Source: PALSA-612 sp964595575
GTDB taxonomy: Bacteria; Actinomycetota; Thermoleophilia; Gaiellales; Gaiellaceae
Assembly: GCA_964595575.1 (NCBI GenBank)
Contig: CAZQRA010000054.1
Location: 1 to 17,038 of the forward strand
DNA: 17,038 nucleotides
Reading direction: 5' to 3'
Shown: in pieces, positions 13,782 to 17,038 of the stretch
Layout of the letters: every line of letters begins with the position of its first letter
Position numbering within the stretch: position 1 is the first letter of the stretch
The notes under the pieces: model-generated
What the model was told of the DNA's origin: nothing
What the model saw: only the letters and a program-made list of their open reading frames with translations
The model's database searches: none
Position numbers and translations under genes: made by a program

Positions 13782-14902
13782 GCCGCGTGCCTCCTTTCGA
13801 TGCCGCTCAGGACCTGGGCCAGCTCCTCCAGGCTAGCCAGATTGTGCCCAGGGAGGAACCGGTCCACGTAGGGAAGCGCAGCCCGCATGCCGCCCGCCAG
13901 GGGCTGGTAGTCAGGGTGACCCTTGAGGGGGTTGACCCAGATGACGGCGTAGGCCTGTCGCGCCAGCCGAGCCATCTCCCGCCCCACCAAGGCCGCGTCC
14001 TCGCGCTCCCATCCGTCGGACACGATGAGGACGACGGCGCCCCGGGTCAAGGCTCGCCTTCCCCACTCGTCGTTGAACGCCTTGAGGGAGGCTCCGATGC
14101 GCGTCCCCCCCGACCAGTCGACGACTCTCCTGGCCGCCGCCTGCAGCGCCTGCTCCGGGTCGCGGCCGCGGAGCTCGGGCGTGAGCCGGGTCAGCCGCGT
14201 GCCGAAGGCGAACGTCTCCACACCCCGCCCTGTCCGCACGAGAGCGTGGAGGAAGAGGACGAGGGCCCGCGAGTAGGCCTCCATCGATCCCGACACGTCG
14301 CAGATGACGACGAGCTTGCGGGGGACGTGGACGCGCTGACGGAAGGCTCGCTCCACCGCGTCGCCTCCCGTCGCCAGCGAGGCCCGCACCAGCCTGCGCA
14401 TGTCCAGCTCCCGGCCGCGATGGTGGCGGCGGAGGCGTCGCGAGCGGCGCGTGGGCCGCGTCCGGGCCATCTCGGCCATGAGCCTGGTCACCTGCTCCAG
14501 CTCCTCCCGGTCGAGCTCGGCGAAGTCCTTGTGCCGCAAGAGCTCGTCGGGGCTCCAGCCCAGAGCCGCCTCCTTCCCTTCCTCGCCTGCGCCCCCCTCC
14601 CCTTGCTTGCGGGCGTTCCCCTTGCGCTCGAGCCGCACCACCTGGAGCTCGGGGCGCCGCTCCAGGGGAGCCGTGGGCGCCCGCAGGAACCACGCCCGGA
14701 AGGCTCGCTCGAACACCTCCAGGTCCTCCTGGCGCGAGACCAGGGTCTGGCGCAGGACCCAGTACACGTCCTCCTGGCGGGTGATGTCGATGAGGTCGAG
14801 CCCGGCCAGGGCGTCGGCCAGCCGCCCCGGGCCCACCTCCATCCCCGCCTCCCTCAGGACCCGGCCGAAGGTGACGACGTGGCGGACGAGGGCCTCAGCC
14901 AT
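13778..14902 (-). CDS. coxE: VWA-domain protein, CoxE-like
   Basis: 374 residues. The N-terminal half is the all-helical region found in CoxE-type proteins, with a charged Gly/Glu/Lys-rich linker near 92-113 and an Arg-rich patch at 148-172 (RTRPTRRSRRLRRHHRGR). The C-terminal VWA domain starts at about 195 and has a complete metal-ion-dependent adhesion site: DVSGS (202-206), Thr267 in GGTRIG and Asp296 in VSDGWE. The tail NPLKGHPDYQPLAGGMRAAL is characteristic of CoxE relatives. With its MoxR partner it is expected to act as a chaperone-like pair; CoxD and CoxE are needed to complete the metal centre of CO dehydrogenase. The ATG at 14902 lies 2 bases after the MoxR stop, and its own stop overlaps the next gene. 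Confidence 0.92.
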   Translation of the reverse strand: MAEALVRHVVTFGRVLREAGMEVGPGRLADALAGLDLIDITRQEDVYWVLRQTLVSRQEDLEVFERAFRAWFLRAPTAPLERRPELQVVRLERKGNARKQGEGGAGEEGKEAALGWSPDELLRHKDFAELDREELEQVTRLMAEMARTRPTRRSRRLRRHHRGRELDMRRLVRASLATGGDAVERAFRQRVHVPRKLVVICDVSGSMEAYSRALVLFLHALVRTGRGVETFAFGTRLTRLTPELRGRDPEQALQAAARRVVDWSGGTRIGASLKAFNDEWGRRALTRGAVVLIVSDGWEREDAALVGREMARLARQAYAVIWVNPLKGHPDYQPLAGGMRAALPYVDRFLPGHNLASLEELAQVLSGIERRHAA

Positions 14903-14904
14903 CG

Positions 14905-15783
14905 CTAGCGAGCTGCCCGCGCCTCCTCGACCAGCTCGAGCAAGGTCTCGTCCCGGACGGCCAGGAGATCCTCGTGGTACTTGAGCACCGATCCCAGCGT
15001 CTGCTCCACGATCTCCGCGTCCAGCTCCTGCCGACCGAGCGCAGCCAGAGCCTGGGTCCAGTCGATCGTCTCCGCCACCCCCGGGGGCTTGGCCAGGTCG
15101 AGCCGGCGCAGGCCCTGGACGAACCGGGCAGCTTGCTCCGCCAGCCTCTCGGGCACGCCGGGGACCTTCAACTTCACGATCTCCACCTCCCGCTCCAGGC
15201 TGGGATGGCCGATCCAGTGGTACAGGCAGCGGCGCTTGAGGGCGTCGTGGAGCTCCCGAGTGCGGTTCGAGGTGAGGACGACGGCCGGCTTGTGCTCGGC
15301 GGCGCTGATGGTGCCGATCTCGGGAATGGTGATCTGGAAGTCCGAGAGCACCTCGAGCAGGAAGGCCTCGAACTCCTCGTCGGCGCGGTCGATCTCGTCG
15401 ATGAGGAGGACGACCCGGTCGCTGCTCTCGATCGCCTCGAGCAGGGGGCGACGGATGAGGAACTCGGGCCCGAACAGCTCTTCCTCCGAGACCGTGCCCT
15501 CCTGGGCGGCCCGGATGTGCAGCAGCTGCCGGGAGTAGTTCCACTCGTACACGGCGTGGGCCACGTCCAGGCCCTCGTAGCACTGCAGCCGGATGAGGCG
15601 GGCCGAGAGCACCCGGGCAAGCGCCTTGGCCGCCTCTGTCTTGCCCACGCCCGCCTCCCCCTCGAGGAGGAGCGGCTTCTCCAACCTCAGCGACAAAAAC
15701 AGGGCCGTGCTCAACCCCCGGTCGGGCAGGTAGCCGGCGTCGCGCAGGGCCTGCTCCATAGCGTCGATGCTGTCGAACTCCAC
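14905..15783 (-). CDS. coxD: MoxR-family AAA+ ATPase, CoxD-like
   Basis: 292 residues from the chosen GTG at 15783; the next in-frame ATG (15759) would remove eight residues. Walker A is GEAGVGKT (42-49), Walker B is VVLLIDEIDRAD (124-135), sensor 1 is LTSNRTREL (170-178), and an arginine-finger-type RR follows in ALKRRCLYHW. The segment QCYEGLDVAHAVYEWNY is what I associate with the CoxD branch. The family uses ATP hydrolysis to remodel a client enzyme together with a VWA partner, here the adjacent CoxE-like protein. Neither start has a good ribosome site. The frame remains open far upstream across the divergent promoter region and into the M24 gene, which is a GC-rich artefact. This is the first gene of the second minus-strand run. 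Confidence 0.92.
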   Translation of the reverse strand: MEFDSIDAMEQALRDAGYLPDRGLSTALFLSLRLEKPLLLEGEAGVGKTEAAKALARVLSARLIRLQCYEGLDVAHAVYEWNYSRQLLHIRAAQEGTVSEEELFGPEFLIRRPLLEAIESSDRVVLLIDEIDRADEEFEAFLLEVLSDFQITIPEIGTISAAEHKPAVVLTSNRTRELHDALKRRCLYHWIGHPSLEREVEIVKLKVPGVPERLAEQAARFVQGLRRLDLAKPPGVAETIDWTQALAALGRQELDAEIVEQTLGSVLKYHEDLLAVRDETLLELVEEARAAR

Positions 15784-15893
15784 AGTCAGACGATAGCCCA
15801 GAGCGCGGCCGCGCCCGGCAGACGCTTGTCTTGGCACATTGGCGGCGCGACCCGTACACTGACGCTTAATGATCCAAGAACAGGCCGCTGGAC

Positions 15894-15921
15894 TTGACGC
15901 TCGTTCGCGCTGCTGTTTAGT
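15894..15921 (+). promoter_or_regulatory. Possible promoter of the M24-fold gene
   Basis: TTGACG (15894-15899, five of six to consensus) and TTTAGT (15916-15921, four of six) are separated by 16 bases. A start near 15928 would give a leader of about 48 bases containing the ribosome site at 15961-15966. This stretch is visibly richer in A and T than the surrounding genes. A second, weaker -10-like TATATG lies at 15938-15943. The prediction rests on by-eye matching only. No equally good promoter was found for the CoxD gene on the other strand. Confidence 0.4.
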
Positions 15922-15934
15922 GTTCGTTAACACT
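15919..15934. promoter_or_regulatory. Operator-like perfect inverted repeat
   Basis: AGTGTT-CGTT-AACACT is a perfect 6+6 bp inverted repeat with a 4-base centre. It lies in the 192-base gap between the divergent CoxD and M24-fold genes and covers the end of the proposed -10 and the likely start site. The length and symmetry fit a dimeric repressor such as a TetR, GntR or MarR type. No regulator gene is in the window, so the binding protein is unknown. As a hairpin it is short, and its AT-rich position before rather than after a gene argues against a terminator. Confidence 0.45.
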
Positions 15935-15960
15935 GCGTATATGGGCGCAGGTTGCGCTGA

Positions 15961-15966
15961 AAGGAG
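15961..15966 (+). promoter_or_regulatory. Shine-Dalgarno site of the M24-fold gene
   Basis: AAGGAG lies 9 bases before the ATG at 15976. It supports that start over the in-frame ATG at 16003, which has no comparable site. Confidence 0.65.
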
Positions 15967-15975
15967 CGTCTGGTC

Positions 15976-17038
15976 ATGAGGATCGCCTCGCTCGGTGCCA
16001 CCATGGCGGTCGACTGGGAGCAGCGGATCGACTTCCCCAGACTGCGGCGCGAGCGGCTGGAGCGCGCCCGTGTCGCGCTCGAGCGGTCCGACCTGGGAGC
16101 AGTCCTCCTCTTCGACCCGAACAACATCCGCTACGTAACGAGCACGCACATCGGCGAGTGGGCTCGGGACAAGAACGCGCGCTTCGTCCTCCTCTGCCGC
16201 GGCGGCGCCGACCCGATCCTGTGGGACTTCGGCTCGGCCGCCCGCCACCACCAGCTCTATGCCCCCTGGCTCCCCGAGACGAGCTGGCGCGCGGGCGTGA
16301 CGAGCATGCGCGGCGCCATGCCGGTGGAGACGGGCGTTCCCGACGCCATGGCCGCCAAGGTGCTCTTCGAGCTCCGGGAGCGTGGGCTGGAGCGGGAGCC
16401 GCTCGGGGTGGACATGAGCGACATGGTGACGCTGGAAGCCCTGCACCGCGCCGGCATCGCTACCACCGACGCCCAGCGGGTGATGCTCGAGGCGCGCAAG
16501 ATCAAGACCGAGGACGAGAAGGCGCTCCTCCGCCACGCCGCCGCCATCGTAGACGCCGTGTACGAGCGCATCTACGAGATCCTGCGGCCGGGCATCCGCG
16601 AGCACGAGGTAGTAGCCGAGGCGATGAAGCTCCTGTTCGAGCTCGGCTCCGAGCAGGTGGAGGCGATCAACGCGGTGTCGGGAGACCGCTGCAACCCCCA
16701 CCCTCATGTCTTCGCCGACCGGCTCATCCGACCCGGCGATCAGGCCTTTTTCGACATCATCCACGCGTTCATGGGCTATCGCACCTGCTACTACCGCACC
16801 TTCTGCGTGGGCAGCGCGAGCCAGGCGCAGATCGACGCCTACAAGCAGTGCCGGCAGTGGCTCGACGACGCGATCGAGCTCGTCCGACCCGGCGTGACAA
16901 CGGACAAGATCGCCGAGGTCTGGCCGACGGCCGAAGAGCTCGGCTTCCCCAACGAGGAGGCCTGCTTTGGCCTGCAGTTCGGACACGGCCTGGGGGTGGG
17001 CTTGTACGAGGCGCCCATGATCTCCCGCCTCCACTCCT
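15976..17038 (+). CDS. M24 (creatinase/prolidase, pita-bread fold) family protein, 3' end outside window
   Basis: 354 codons are present and the frame is open at the window edge. Residues about 20-165 form the creatinase-type N-terminal domain (GAVLLFDPNNIRYVTSTHIG is typical). Residues about 180 onward form the pita-bread domain (LEARKIKTEDEKALLRHAA, then VSGDRCNPHPH, and FGHGLGVGLYEAP). In metal-dependent M24 peptidases the motif D-x10-D supplies two metal ligands. Here Asp260 is present but the partner position is Cys271 (GYRTCYYRTF), while His337 is kept. The protein may therefore be metal-free like creatinase, or a C-N or other lyase or hydrolase of this fold, rather than an Xaa-Pro peptidase. 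The two usual C-terminal Glu ligands fall outside the window and cannot be checked. It is transcribed away from the CoxD operon. Confidence 0.88.
   Translation, partial: MRIASLGATMAVDWEQRIDFPRLRRERLERARVALERSDLGAVLLFDPNNIRYVTSTHIGEWARDKNARFVLLCRGGADPILWDFGSAARHHQLYAPWLPETSWRAGVTSMRGAMPVETGVPDAMAAKVLFELRERGLEREPLGVDMSDMVTLEALHRAGIATTDAQRVMLEARKIKTEDEKALLRHAAAIVDAVYERIYEILRPGIREHEVVAEAMKLLFELGSEQVEAINAVSGDRCNPHPHVFADRLIRPGDQAFFDIIHAFMGYRTCYYRTFCVGSASQAQIDAYKQCRQWLDDAIELVRPGVTTDKIAEVWPTAEELGFPNEEACFGLQFGHGLGVGLYEAPMISRLHS

Noticed and set aside
14903..15859. An in-frame extension of the VWA protein across the MoxR gene.
   Set aside because: It is an out-of-frame reading of the AAA+ ATPase gene; the ATG two bases after the ATPase stop matches the start expected for CoxE proteins.
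15784..17034. An in-frame extension of the MoxR ATPase through the divergent promoter region and the M24-fold gene.
   Set aside because: It would run antisense through a clear coding gene, and no MoxR-family protein has such an N-terminus.

Overview
This is a GC-rich (roughly 70% by eye), densely packed chromosomal segment that looks entirely catabolic. Three traits point to a soil-type, high-GC bacterium: heavy use of GTG starts, many 1-4 nt gene overlaps, and a luciferase-like oxidoreductase of a mostly F420-dependent family. Actinomycetota is the most likely phylum, but Chloroflexota or Rokubacteria-like lineages are not excluded. I see no tRNA, rRNA, CRISPR array, transposase or phage gene. 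No gene-free gap is longer than about 190 bases.

Layout. (1) Bases 1-1578, plus strand: the C-terminal third of an acyl-CoA (AMP-forming) synthetase, then a complete enoyl-CoA hydratase/isomerase, followed by a hairpin. (2) Bases 1711-8442, minus strand: an eight-gene operon. In transcription order it encodes succinate-semialdehyde-type aldehyde dehydrogenase, NIPSNAP protein, short-chain dehydrogenase, cupin, thiamine-diphosphate enzyme, SRPBCC protein, RidA-like protein and amidase. Most junctions are GTGA or TGATG stop/start overlaps. (3) Bases 8455-8823, plus strand: a small single-domain cupin gene. It diverges from the operon with only 12 bases between start codons. (4) Bases 8916-15783, minus strand: a second eight-gene run. 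It encodes a CoxD-like MoxR ATPase, a CoxE-like VWA protein, two XdhC/CoxI-family proteins, an SMP-30 lactonase, an isochorismatase-fold hydrolase, a zinc alcohol dehydrogenase and a luciferase-like monooxygenase. (5) Bases 15976-17038, plus strand: the first 354 codons of an M24 (creatinase/prolidase-fold) protein. It diverges from the CoxD gene across a regulatory gap that holds a perfect inverted repeat.

How the genes may work together (inference). The XdhC, CoxD and CoxE proteins belong to families that mature xanthine-oxidase-type molybdenum hydroxylases, yet no such enzyme is encoded here. The other genes supply amide or C-N hydrolases (amidase, isochorismatase fold, M24 fold), a lactonase, alcohol and aldehyde dehydrogenases, a ThDP lyase or decarboxylase, and CoA-ester steps. 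Together they suggest breakdown of a nitrogen-containing, possibly heterocyclic or amide-bearing, compound towards succinate and acyl-CoA. The substrate cannot be read from the sequence. Several enzymes have altered active-site residues: the isochorismatase-fold protein has Ser for Cys, the RidA-like protein lacks the key Arg, the M24 protein lacks a metal ligand, and the amidase has Cys in the oxyanion loop. Standard database names may therefore mislead.
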